Assembly: GCA_016234855.1 (NCBI GenBank)
Contig: JACRNO010000025.1
Coordinates: 1-35,270, forward strand
DNA: 35,270 nucleotides
Direction of reading: 5' to 3'
From: Deltaproteobacteria bacterium
GTDB taxonomy: Bacteria > Desulfobacterota > GWC2-55-46
Shown here: positions 9,166-16,009 of the stretch, piece by piece
Numbering within the stretch: position 1 is the stretch's first letter
Layout of the letters: every line of letters starts with the position of its first letter
Notes under the pieces: model-generated
Database searches by the model: none
What the model saw: only the letters and a program-made list of their open reading frames with translations
Told to the model about the DNA's origin: nothing
Position numbers and translations under genes: made by a program

Positions 9166-9540
9166 TTGGCCAGAATTGCCGGTGTAGACCTCAATAAAAA
9201 CAAGCGTATCAGCGTGGCGCTTACCAAGATATACGGTCTTGGCGACGCCTCTGTCGCAAGCATCCTCGCGAAGGCCGAAGTTGACCCGGCCACCAGGACG
9301 CAGGACCTTACCGAGGCGCAGGTTGGCGCCATAAGGAAGGTCATCGACACCACGTACAAGGTCGAAGGCGACCTGCGTAAGGAAGTCTCCATGCACGTCA
9401 AGATGCTCGTTGACATGGGTTGCTACAGGGGGATACGCCACAGGAAGAACCTTCCGGTCCGCGGCCAGCGCACGCATACAAACGCGCGCACGCGCAAGGG
9501 GCCGAGAAAGGGCGTCGTATCCATAAGAAAGACCGAGTAG
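9166..9540 (+). CDS. rpsM: 30S ribosomal protein S13
   Basis: S13 sits in the 30S head and contacts the 50S subunit and tRNA. The 124-residue product starts [26 protein letters not shown] and ends with the basic tail [18 protein letters not shown], both diagnostic. The start is TTG at 9166 with an excellent AAAGGAGG site. An unusually long 283-base spacer follows before rpsK. Confidence 0.97.
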   Translation: MARIAGVDLNKNKRISVALTKIYGLGDASVASILAKAEVDPATRTQDLTEAQVGAIRKVIDTTYKVEGDLRKEVSMHVKMLVDMGCYRGIRHRKNLPVRGQRTHTNARTRKGPRKGVVSIRKTE

Positions 9541-9776
9541 TCAGGGCCGGGTGGGCATGGCGGCGGGTTAGTTCTCGCGCCGTAACGGTCTGCATAGCAA
9601 GGCATCTTTTTAATGCGCGGCCTGTAAGGGACGCATGACTGATTCAGACGGCATGACGGGCGCCGGACTTGTTAATCGCATTGCGGTTCTGGTCTGACTC
9701 GTTGAGGGTTTATATAGGGCTGCTTGATGAAGAACGGACTCCGGCTTTAAGCGTGACAGCCGTAGGCAGGAATAAC

Positions 9777-9808
9777 GCCGCTCCCCGCGCGGGAGCGTGG
9801 ATAGAAAC
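9777..9808 (+). repeat. Solitary CRISPR-repeat-like sequence upstream of rpsK
   Basis: This 32-base sequence reads GCCGCTCCCCGCGCGGGAGC followed by GTGGATAGAAAC, the arrangement of a type I-C CRISPR repeat (GC-rich hairpin, GCGTGGAT, GAAAC end). It shares 19 identical bases with 7022-7040 and lies at the same relative place, immediately upstream of the ribosome binding site of the next gene. No array or cas gene is in the window. Confidence 0.65.
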
Positions 9809-9826
9809 TAAAAAAAGAGGCGAATG

Positions 9827-10201
9827 ATGGCGAAGCAGAAGAAGGATAAAAGGTCGGTATCGAAGGCTATTGCCCATATAAAATCCACCTTCAACAACAC
9901 CATGATAACCATAGCGGACCCGGCCGGGAACGTAATCTCGTGGGCGAGCTCCGGCGGACAGGGGTTCAGGGGGTCGAGGAAGGGCACGCCGTTCGCCGCG
10001 CAGGTGGCGGCTGAGAAGGCCGCAAAGAGCGCGATGGACAGCGGCGTAAAGAGCGTTGACGTGTATATCAACGGCCCCGGCTCAGGCAGGGAAGCGGCGC
10101 TCAGGGCGCTTCAGACCGCCGGTTTCGGCATAAGCCTTATCAGAGACGTAACGCCGCTTCCGCACAACGGTTGCAGGCCGCCCAAGAGGCGCAGGGTTTA
10201 A
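9827..10201 (+). CDS. rpsK: 30S ribosomal protein S11
   Basis: S11 lies on the 30S platform near the mRNA exit. The product shows [42 protein letters not shown] (spread over residues 33-56) and the C-terminus [18 protein letters not shown], typical of the family. There are two adjacent ATG codons at 9824 and 9827. The GAGG at 9817-9820 is better spaced for 9827, giving 124 residues. Confidence 0.96.
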   Translation: MAKQKKDKRSVSKAIAHIKSTFNNTMITIADPAGNVISWASSGGQGFRGSRKGTPFAAQVAAEKAAKSAMDSGVKSVDVYINGPGSGREAALRALQTAGFGISLIRDVTPLPHNGCRPPKRRRV

Positions 10202-10267
10202 CAGGGCATGCGCGGCGCGTGAATGCGCCGGGGTTATCCGCAAATGCGGGGTTTCCGGCGGCGCCGC

Positions 10268-10300
10268 AAGGCGCCAAAGACACAACGTTAGCGCACAAGG
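10268..10300 (+). repeat. 33-bp direct repeat, left copy
   Basis: The 33-base sequence starting AAGGCGCCAAAGACACAACG is repeated exactly at 10408-10440, 140 bases downstream. It lies in the 251-base rpsK-rpsD spacer, next to a GGCGCC-GCAA-GGCGCC hairpin. The 107 bases between the copies are unique in the window and show no gene. Confidence 0.9.
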
Positions 10301-10407
10301 CCCATGACATAAGACGGGCGGGTTATTTTTACAAGGGTTGGTTTTAATACCGTTTGCCTGGCGCTCCGCGATTGAAGGCGGTTGTGGCCGGGTGGACACG
10401 TGAACAA

Positions 10408-10440
10408 AAGGCGCCAAAGACACAACGTTAGCGCACAAGG
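10408..10440 (+). repeat. 33-bp direct repeat, right copy
   Basis: This is the exact second copy of 10268-10300. It ends directly against the GGAGGATAAGG ribosome binding region of rpsD, so one copy may belong to the ancestral rpsD leader and the other to a duplication. Confidence 0.9.
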
Positions 10441-10452
10441 GAGGATAAGGAT

Positions 10453-11079
10453 TTGGCCAGGTACATCGAATCAGTCTGCAAGTTATGCAGGCGAGAGGGC
10501 ATGAAGCTCTTTTTCAAGTCCGAGAGGTGCTATACGGATAAATGCGCGTTCGAAAGGCGCAGCTACGCTCCGGGTCAGCACGGTCAGGGGCGCACCAAGG
10601 CCTCCGAGTACGCGCTCCAGCTTCGCGAGAAGCAGAAGATAAAGCGCATATACGGCCTGATGGAATCCCAGTTCAGGCTTACCTTCAAGGCCGCAGAGCG
10701 CGCAAAGGGCATCACGGGCGAAAACCTCGTGACCTTTCTCGAGAGAAGGCTTGATAACGTCGTCTACAGGACTGGCATTGCCGGGTGCAGGAGCGAGGCA
10801 AGGCTCATGGTCACCCACGGCTTCATCAGGGTGAACGGCAAGAAGGTCGATATCCCGTCCTACAGGATTAAGGCATCCGACGTAATCGAGGTCGCGCAGA
10901 AGGGCCTTAAGGACCAGCGGATTATAGAGAACCTCAAGGCTGTTGACCGCAGAGGCGTGCCGGAGTGGATAAGCCTTGACAAGACTACAATGAAGGGCGT
11001 GGCCGCAAGACTGCCGCGCAGGGAAGACGTAACGGTGCCGATGACCGAGCAGTACGTGGTTGAGCTCTATTCCAAGTAA
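10453..11079 (+). CDS. rpsD: 30S ribosomal protein S4, zinc-binding form
   Basis: S4 nucleates 30S assembly and in E. coli represses the alpha operon. The 208-residue product starts MARYIESVCKLCRREGMKL. CKLC near residues 9-12 and CYTDKC near 26-31 give the four-Cys zinc site of C+ S4 proteins. YAPGQHGQ and the S4 RNA-binding domain (LERRLDNVVYRTG, then MVTHGFIRVNGKKVDIPSY) follow. The start is TTG at 10453 behind a GGAGG site. Confidence 0.97.
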   Translation: MARYIESVCKLCRREGMKLFFKSERCYTDKCAFERRSYAPGQHGQGRTKASEYALQLREKQKIKRIYGLMESQFRLTFKAAERAKGITGENLVTFLERRLDNVVYRTGIAGCRSEARLMVTHGFIRVNGKKVDIPSYRIKASDVIEVAQKGLKDQRIIENLKAVDRRGVPEWISLDKTTMKGVAARLPRREDVTVPMTEQYVVELYSK

Positions 11080-11102
11080 CGGTTCCGGTGCGCGTGCCGC
11101 TT

Positions 11103-11130
11103 AACCCGGCTCGCGCAGCGGGTTTTTTTT
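11103..11130 (+). terminator. Terminator-like hairpin between rpsD and rpoA
   Basis: AACCCG (11103-11108) pairs with CGGGTT (11119-11124) across a 10-base loop, and eight T residues run from 11123. This has the form of an intrinsic terminator or attenuator. It sits between two genes that must both be highly expressed, so partial read-through or a downstream promoter is likely. Confidence 0.6.
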
Positions 11131-11182
11131 GAGGATAACAACGGCAACTCACCTATCTCTCAAATAAATTGACGGGGGAACA

Positions 11183-12208
11183 ATGCAGAAAAACTGGCGG
11201 GACCTTATCAAACCCAAAAAGCTTGAGGTTGAAAAGGAAACACTGACTCCCACCTACGGAAAGTTTACGGCGGAGCCGCTTGAAAGGGGATTCGGCATCT
11301 CGATTGGCAATTCGTTGCGCAGGATATTGCTCTCTTCGCTCCAGGGCGCGGCGATAACCTCCGTCAGGATAGACGGCGTGCTGCACGAATTTTCATCGAT
11401 ACCCGGGGTCAAGGAAGACGTATCGGATATTATTCTGAATCTCAAACAGGTCAAGCTCAAGATACACGGGGACGGCCCCAAGACCCTGAGGATAAAGGGC
11501 GCGCCTTCGAGCGGACACGTCAGGGCGGGCGACATCATCGGAGATTCCTCCGTAGAGGTCTTGAACCCTGAACTGCACATAGCGACCGTGGCCAGGGACG
11601 CGAAGTTCGACTGCGAGCTGATAGCCAACGTGGGCAAGGGGTACGTCTCCTCCGAGCGCAACAAGCTCCCGGAATCCCCCATCGGCACGATAGCGATAGA
11701 CTCGATATTCCAGCCGGTCACGAGATGCAACTTCAACGTCACCCACGCCAGGGTCGGGCAGAGGACGGATTACGACAAGCTCCTGCTCGAGGTCTGGACG
11801 AGCGGCGCCATAGACCCGCAGACCGCGGTTGCGATAGCGGCCAAGATATTCAAAGACCAGCTCTCGGTCTTCATAACCTTTGAAGAGGACGACGAGACCG
11901 GAGGAGGGCATACCTCGGATGAGAAGACGCCTCTGAACGACAACCTCTTCAAGACGGTTGACGAGCTTGAGCTCTCGGTGCGCAGCGCGAACTGTCTCAA
12001 GAACGCCGATATCAAGTTTATCGGAGAGATGGTGCAGAAGACCGAGCAGGACATGCTCCGCACGAAGAACTTCGGCAGGAAGTCCCTTAACGAGATAAAG
12101 GAGCTTCTCCACAGCATGGGGCTCGACTTCGGCATGAAGATAGACGGGTTCCCCACGAGAAAGGAACTCGACTCCAGACACACCGAGAAGCACGAGGAGA
12201 CGGCATAG
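11183..12208 (+). CDS. rpoA: DNA-directed RNA polymerase subunit alpha
   Basis: Alpha dimerises to start assembly of RNA polymerase, and its C-terminal domain contacts DNA and activators. The 341-residue product has the N-terminal assembly motif EPLERGFGISIGNSLRRILL near residues 31-50, and a C-terminal domain from about 255 with LSVRSANCLKNADI and GRKSLNEIKELL helix-hairpin-helix sequences. Length fits the family. A GGGGG ribosome binding site precedes the ATG. A 177-base spacer separates it from rplQ. Confidence 0.98.
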   Translation: MQKNWRDLIKPKKLEVEKETLTPTYGKFTAEPLERGFGISIGNSLRRILLSSLQGAAITSVRIDGVLHEFSSIPGVKEDVSDIILNLKQVKLKIHGDGPKTLRIKGAPSSGHVRAGDIIGDSSVEVLNPELHIATVARDAKFDCELIANVGKGYVSSERNKLPESPIGTIAIDSIFQPVTRCNFNVTHARVGQRTDYDKLLLEVWTSGAIDPQTAVAIAAKIFKDQLSVFITFEEDDETGGGHTSDEKTPLNDNLFKTVDELELSVRSANCLKNADIKFIGEMVQKTEQDMLRTKNFGRKSLNEIKELLHSMGLDFGMKIDGFPTRKELDSRHTEKHEETA

Positions 12209-12351
12209 CCCTGTTTTTCCGGGGCCTCGGTCTTGGATATGACGGATTTTACACGGGACGGCTGCGGCGCTCTGATTGGAGCGAGCGGTGTGGATATTCC
12301 TGAACAAGAAAACGAAACTGCAGCGCTAATAGCTTGTAGAAGAACTTAAAA

Positions 12352-12372
12352 CTTTTTCAGCAGCCTGCTAAA
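12352..12372. repeat. Isolated end of the MITE-like repeat
   Basis: CTTTTTCAGCAGCCTGCTAAA matches the right end of the element at 17342-17586 (CTTTTTCAACAGCCTGCTAAA) with one mismatch. No other part of the element is recognisable in the rpoA-rplQ spacer, so this is a solo end or a remnant. Confidence 0.65.
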
Positions 12373-12385
12373 GAGAGGGCAGTCG

Positions 12386-12943
12386 ATGAGACACAATAGA
12401 GACGAGAAGAGATTTGACATGAACCCGGGGCATCTGAAGGCCGTGATGTCCAATATGACGTGCGACCTTGTCACCGCCGGCCGGATAAGGACCACGACTC
12501 CGAGGGCCAAGATGCTCCGCCGCTATGCCGAGCGCATGATAACGCTTGGAAAGGACGGCACCCTCGCTGCCCGCAGGCGCGCCATGGCGTTTCTGAGGGA
12601 CAAGACCGCGGTGACCAGACTTTTCGACAGCGTGGCCCCGCAGTTCAAGGAGCGTAACGGCGGATACACGCGGATATTGAAACTTGGCGTAAGGCCCGGC
12701 GATAACGCCCACATGTCCATAATAGAGCTGGTCGGGAGCCAGACAGAGGCCGTGGCGCAGTCCGCAAAGCCTAAGAAGGCCGTAAGGAAGACGGCTGCGA
12801 AGCCGAAGGCCGCTGCAAAGCCAAAGGCCCCGGCGAAGAAGACGGAGAGGGCGCCGAAGACGGCGGCTGCGAAGCCGGCCGCAAAGAAGCCCGCGCAGAA
12901 GAAGGCGGCGGCAAAGACCACCAGAAAGGCAAAGGGCGAATAG
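12386..12943 (+). CDS. rplQ: 50S ribosomal protein L17 with a long Lys/Ala/Pro-rich tail
   Basis: L17 lines the peptide exit region of the 50S subunit. The core (residues 1 to about 120) is typical: MRHNRDEKRF, the MTCDLVTAGRIRTTTPRAK block near 25-45 and ERNGGYTRILKLGVRPGDN near 90-110. The 185-residue product continues for about 60 residues of Lys/Ala/Pro repeats (KPKAAAKPKAPAKK-like), resembling a histone H1-type tail and absent from the 127-residue E. coli protein. It is the last gene of the cluster and is followed by a strong terminator. Confidence 0.96.
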   Translation: MRHNRDEKRFDMNPGHLKAVMSNMTCDLVTAGRIRTTTPRAKMLRRYAERMITLGKDGTLAARRRAMAFLRDKTAVTRLFDSVAPQFKERNGGYTRILKLGVRPGDNAHMSIIELVGSQTEAVAQSAKPKKAVRKTAAKPKAAAKPKAPAKKTERAPKTAAAKPAAKKPAQKKAAAKTTRKAKGE

Positions 12944-13021
12944 GTCTTCTCTGTCCTGTCTGGCGGTGGGCTGATATCGCGCCTCGATATTGATATTGAT
13001 AAGATTCATAACGCGCGCATG

Positions 13022-13061
13022 ATAACGGCAACCGGTTAGTTCACCGGTTGCCGTTATTTTT
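13022..13061 (+). terminator. Strong intrinsic terminator after rplQ
   Basis: A perfect 15-bp stem (ATAACGGCAACCGGT at 13022-13036 and its complement at 13043-13057) with a 6-base loop is followed by a T-rich run. This ends the ribosomal cluster. The 368 bases between rplQ and the HU gene hold this terminator, the HU promoter and a leader of about 165 bases with no clear gene. Confidence 0.93.
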
Positions 13062-13114
13062 GTATATGGCCGCGTCGTCCCAGCCGGTCTCAATCCTGTT
13101 TTTTCTTAATAGTC

Positions 13115-13142
13115 TTGACATTTCCCTTCTTTCGGATAATAT
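13115..13142 (+). promoter_or_regulatory. Sigma70-type promoter for the HU gene
   Basis: TTGACA at 13115-13120 and TAATAT at 13137-13142 are separated by 16 bases, with a T-rich region upstream. The position, after the rplQ terminator and before the HU gene, supports a separate transcription unit with an untranslated leader of about 165 bases. Confidence 0.6.
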
Positions 13143-13311
13143 CATACGGTAATCGTTGAAACCATGTCGCTTACGGCCTGCACGCTTATGTTTGCCGGGC
13201 GCTGGCACGGTTGCGGCGTCCCGGCATGTCAAGGGGCATTGGTTTATAAGCGGCATAAGAGGCGTAACATTAAGGCCTTATCAAAGTCTAACAAAGCAAA
13301 CGGAGGTGGAG

Positions 13312-13599
13312 ATGTCAAAATCAATGACTAAATCGCAGATAGAAGATACGATAGCAAAGGCAACGGGCCTGCCCAAGAAGTCGGTGCACGAGGTGCTGGC
13401 GAGCATGGCGGACCTTGCCTACAAAGAGGCGGGGAACTCGTTTACCATCCCGGGCGTCGGCAAGCTCGTGCTTGTAAACCGTCAGGCCCGCACAGGCAGA
13501 AATCCTCGCACCGGCGAGTCGATACAGATACCGGCAAAGAGGGTGGTCAAATTCCGCATTGCAAAGGCCTGTAAGGACGCAGTCCTCGGCGCGGGTTAG
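13312..13599 (+). CDS. HU/IHF-family DNA-binding protein
   Basis: HU-family proteins bend and compact DNA as dimers. The 95-residue product has the N-terminal helical dimerisation part (MTKSQIEDTIAKATGL) and the beta-arm region GVGKLVLVNRQARTGRNPRTGE, whose RTGRNPxTGE is the family signature, then IPAKRVVKFRIAKACKDAV. The ORF track starts at 13156, but the ATG at 13312 behind GGAGG gives the family length. It is monocistronic, between its own promoter and terminator. HU versus IHF subunit is not decided. Confidence 0.93.
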   Translation: MSKSMTKSQIEDTIAKATGLPKKSVHEVLASMADLAYKEAGNSFTIPGVGKLVLVNRQARTGRNPRTGESIQIPAKRVVKFRIAKACKDAVLGAG

Positions 13600-13605
13600 T
13601 CTCAG

Positions 13606-13640
13606 GGCCTGGCAAGGCATGGCCTTGCCAGGCCTTTATT
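13606..13640 (+). terminator. Intrinsic terminator after the HU gene
   Basis: GGCCTGGCAAGG (13606-13617) and its exact complement CCTTGCCAGGCC (13623-13634) form a 12-bp stem with a 5-base loop, followed by TTTATT. It starts a few bases after the HU stop codon. The next 246 bases show no supported gene. Confidence 0.9.
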
Positions 13641-13886
13641 ATATCCCAGCATCTTTTCAAGCGACGGGTCTTCCGGTTCGCGCCCCTGGCTATTGAGATA
13701 TCTCCGCCCGCCAGTTATCTAAAGACTAAAATCATCCTATGTTCCCCAATACGCATGCGGTCGCGCCACGCTATCCCATTCGATTATACGGCGTTGTGCC
13801 TGATGCAGCGCGAGAAAAGACGCCGTTATCCATGGCGCAAGGACGTCTGTGCGGCCTGCTTGAGCGCGCCTCAGGCAGCGCTTGAT

Positions 13887-13915
13887 TTGACAGTCTTTTT
13901 AAAGGGTGCTATGTT
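13887..13915 (+). promoter_or_regulatory. Promoter-like sequence upstream of the PfkB remnant
   Basis: TTGACA at 13887-13892 and TATGTT at 13910-13915 are separated by exactly 17 bases. A start near 13922 would leave almost no leader before the ATG at 13927, so function is uncertain. Confidence 0.35.
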
Positions 13916-13926
13916 TGGAGAAAGGT

Positions 13927-14192
13927 ATGAAGGCCGTTGGTCCCGGACAATGCTCCCTTGATTATATAGCTTACGTGGATGGCTACCCCGTGATGAGGAC
14001 GCAAAGAAAGAGGCGTCCGGTATGGCGATTCAGGGCGGCGGGCCGGTGGCCACGGCCCTCGCGGTGCCCTTACGCCGCAACGCGCCGCGTCTCAAAGGCC
14101 GCTCCGTCCGGCTGGGATTGATGTCTATGTCCGTATTAAGGGGCGGCATCAGGCGGAAAGGTCGCGCAACGGGTCTTAGTATGGCGGATTAG
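13927..14192 (+). pseudogene. PfkB/ribokinase-family sugar kinase remnant, frameshifted
   Basis: The frame from the ATG at 13927, behind an AGAAAGG site, reads MKAVGPGQCSLDYIAYVDGYP, which resembles the first beta strand and loop of PfkB sugar or nucleoside kinases. Near 13986-13992 the frame shifts: the next frame continues DEDAKKEASGMAIQGGGPVATALAV, where the GGGPVATA stretch is the family's substrate-binding signature. After that the similarity breaks down, and a third frame near 14117 reads GIDVYVRIKG, possibly a later fragment. An intact kinase needs about 300 residues, including a C-terminal catalytic Asp, which is absent. I read it as a decaying gene. About 205 featureless bases follow. 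Confidence 0.72.
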
Positions 14193-14399
14193 CTTCGGAA
14201 AACCGAACCATAAGGCTTGAATTCATGGTTTGTATATGTTAAAAGAAGAGATATCATAAAAAGCCGTTAATGTAAAATTGTCAGAGGCCCTTCCGCGCAG
14301 GCACGGCTTAAGTTGGCAAGATCCCCTGCGAGGCATCCTTCGCGTTTATTCTTATATTGACGATATATAACCGGCAGCGGATAACTGTGAGGGTCATAA

Positions 14400-15788
14400 G
14401 TGATAATCCAATGCGATAAGTGTTCGACCAAATTCAAGCTCGACGAGTCCAAGATCACCGGTAAGGGCATCAGGGTCCGCTGCACCAAGTGTCAGAACGT
14501 CTTTGCCGTTACGCCTCCCGAGGCGCCTGTTGCTCCTCCACCGGCTGACGAGGATATCGGCTTCAACGCGCAGGGGCAAGAGGGCGCCTCAGGCGGCGAG
14601 GGTTTTGATGCCGGCGCGGGTTTTGACGCACGCGCCGGTGCGGGAGAGGGTTTTGACGCGGGCGCCGGCGGCGAGGGCGCGACAGGCGGTGATAAGGATT
14701 TTACCGGTTTTGATGTCTCGGCCCCAACCGGGCAGGATGCGGCGTCTCAGCCGCCATTTGGCGAGCAGGATTTTGACTTTGGCGCGCCGCCTGAAGGCGG
14801 GGTGGGCGCGTCCGGGGGCGAGCAGCTTGCGGCAGGCGGGACTAATGAATGGTCTTTTGACGGCGCCGGCGGCGGTACTCCGGGATTTGACGCGGGCGGC
14901 GGGACTGAATCCGGCGCAGGGGATGCCTTTGGAGGCGGGGCCGGTTTTGACGTCAATGAGAATGAGGGTGAGAGTGAACCTCCGGCATACGGCGGAGATG
15001 ACGCGAACGCTCCGTTGCCGCAGGAAGAGCCGTTTATGCAGCCGCCGCCTCAGGCCAAGCCCCCTGCCCCTGCGGGCGACGACTGGCAGTTAGGCAGCGC
15101 CGGTGAAGAGGGTGACGTTGGAGAGACCGGCCCTGACGGGAGCGCCGGTGATGAAGGCCTGACCCCCGGCGGCGCCGCTGGCGAGGCTGCTTCGTCTTCG
15201 GAGTCAGGGGCGTTGCGCGCCGGTATGTCGGACAAGGACTTCGCCGCCGGGTTGTCCAAATCCATGGAAGACGAGAGCAAGTCGGCCGTTGCCGAGAAGA
15301 AGGCGGCAAAGAAGAAGGCGGGCGCGGGCGCGTCTTCAAAGGGCGCCGGACTCATCCCGCTGGTCATATTGATAGTCATTATTATCGGCGCGCTGGCATG
15401 GTACTTCGGCATCCGCGGCAACGTAGAGCAGGCGGCCATGGTTAAGACGATTGATATCACGTCCATAGACGGGCGTTACGACCAGACGCCCAACCTTGGC
15501 AGCTTCTTTGTCATCGAGGCGAAGATAAAGAACATTACAGCCGTACCCCAGTCCGTAAAGGCCGTTACCGGCATCGTATACGACGCCAAGGGCGAACGGC
15601 TTGCCTCGATGCCGGGCAGGGTCATCTCCAGCGGTGATATAAAGAATCTGACCAAGGAAGACCTGGCAAAGACCGGGAATACCGGCGCTGTCGGGACGAT
15701 ACCGCCCAAGGGCACGCTGCCCGTTGTGGTGATATTTACAAAGACCCCGGAAGGGATGGCCGAGTACAGTGTCGAGATAACGCCCTGA
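14400..15788 (+). CDS. MJ0042-type zinc-finger membrane protein with Gly/Asp-rich linker and DUF3426-like domain
   Basis: Function is unknown. Residues 1-37 form a zinc ribbon (CDKC near 5-8, CTKC near 28-31) of the MJ0042 type. Residues from about 50 to 300 are a low-complexity Gly/Ala/Asp/Glu linker with recurring GFDAG-like units. A hydrophobic segment (about 317-337, IPLVILIVIIIGALAWYF) is followed by about 120 residues resembling DUF3426, with KIKNIT and GTIPPKGTLPV. The zinc ribbon would be cytoplasmic and the C-terminal domain periplasmic. The start is GTG at 14400 with GAGGG upstream. Such proteins are common in deltaproteobacteria. A strong terminator follows. Confidence 0.85.
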   Translation: MIIQCDKCSTKFKLDESKITGKGIRVRCTKCQNVFAVTPPEAPVAPPPADEDIGFNAQGQEGASGGEGFDAGAGFDARAGAGEGFDAGAGGEGATGGDKDFTGFDVSAPTGQDAASQPPFGEQDFDFGAPPEGGVGASGGEQLAAGGTNEWSFDGAGGGTPGFDAGGGTESGAGDAFGGGAGFDVNENEGESEPPAYGGDDANAPLPQEEPFMQPPPQAKPPAPAGDDWQLGSAGEEGDVGETGPDGSAGDEGLTPGGAAGEAASSSESGALRAGMSDKDFAAGLSKSMEDESKSAVAEKKAAKKKAGAGASSKGAGLIPLVILIVIIIGALAWYFGIRGNVEQAAMVKTIDITSIDGRYDQTPNLGSFFVIEAKIKNITAVPQSVKAVTGIVYDAKGERLASMPGRVISSGDIKNLTKEDLAKTGNTGAVGTIPPKGTLPVVVIFTKTPEGMAEYSVEITP

Positions 15789-15883
15789 AGGATGTGAGGT
15801 AAGGGGGCGGGCGCGCCGAGCGCAGTTTTGCCGGCCTTTACAGCCCCTTGTATTCATTGCCGTTGCATGCTTTTAAGACCGGC

Positions 15884-15970
15884 AACCGCCCAGCACCACT
15901 TTCCGTTTCCATGCTTCGTTTTTGCGCGGGCTTTCGCGCCGGAAAGTGGTGCTGGGCGGTTTTTTATTTT
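15884..15970 (+). terminator. Very long-stem terminator, possibly an RNA hairpin
   Basis: AACCGCCCAGCACCACTTTC (15884-15903, extending to 15905) pairs perfectly with 15940-15961, giving a 22-bp stem with a 34-base loop, followed by TTTTTATTTT. The loop itself contains GC-rich inverted bits. It ends the transcript of the MJ0042 gene, though its length exceeds a usual terminator. The ORF-track start at 15848 runs through it. Confidence 0.88.
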
Positions 15971-16009
15971 ACCCGGCTCCCTTGCCAGCGGGTCTTTTCA
16001 ATCCTGTCT

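Noticed and set aside
13755-13961. 68-codon ORF between the HU gene and the PfkB remnant
   Set aside because: No ribosome binding site or recognisable sequence, and it overlaps the promoter-like site and start of the PfkB remnant in another frame.
13995-14014. GGACGCAAAG, reminiscent of a c-di-GMP (GEMM) riboswitch core
   Set aside because: The other conserved GEMM parts are absent and the bases are explained as the DEDAKKEA segment of the PfkB remnant.
14357-14386. TTGACG with ATAACT 18 bases later, upstream of the MJ0042 gene
   Set aside because: Transcription would begin about at the ribosome binding site, leaving no usable leader, and the -10 match is poor.
15848-16009. N-terminal extension of the helical-repeat protein in the ORF track
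   Set aside because: It translates through the long terminator hairpin; ATG 16010 is the sensible start.
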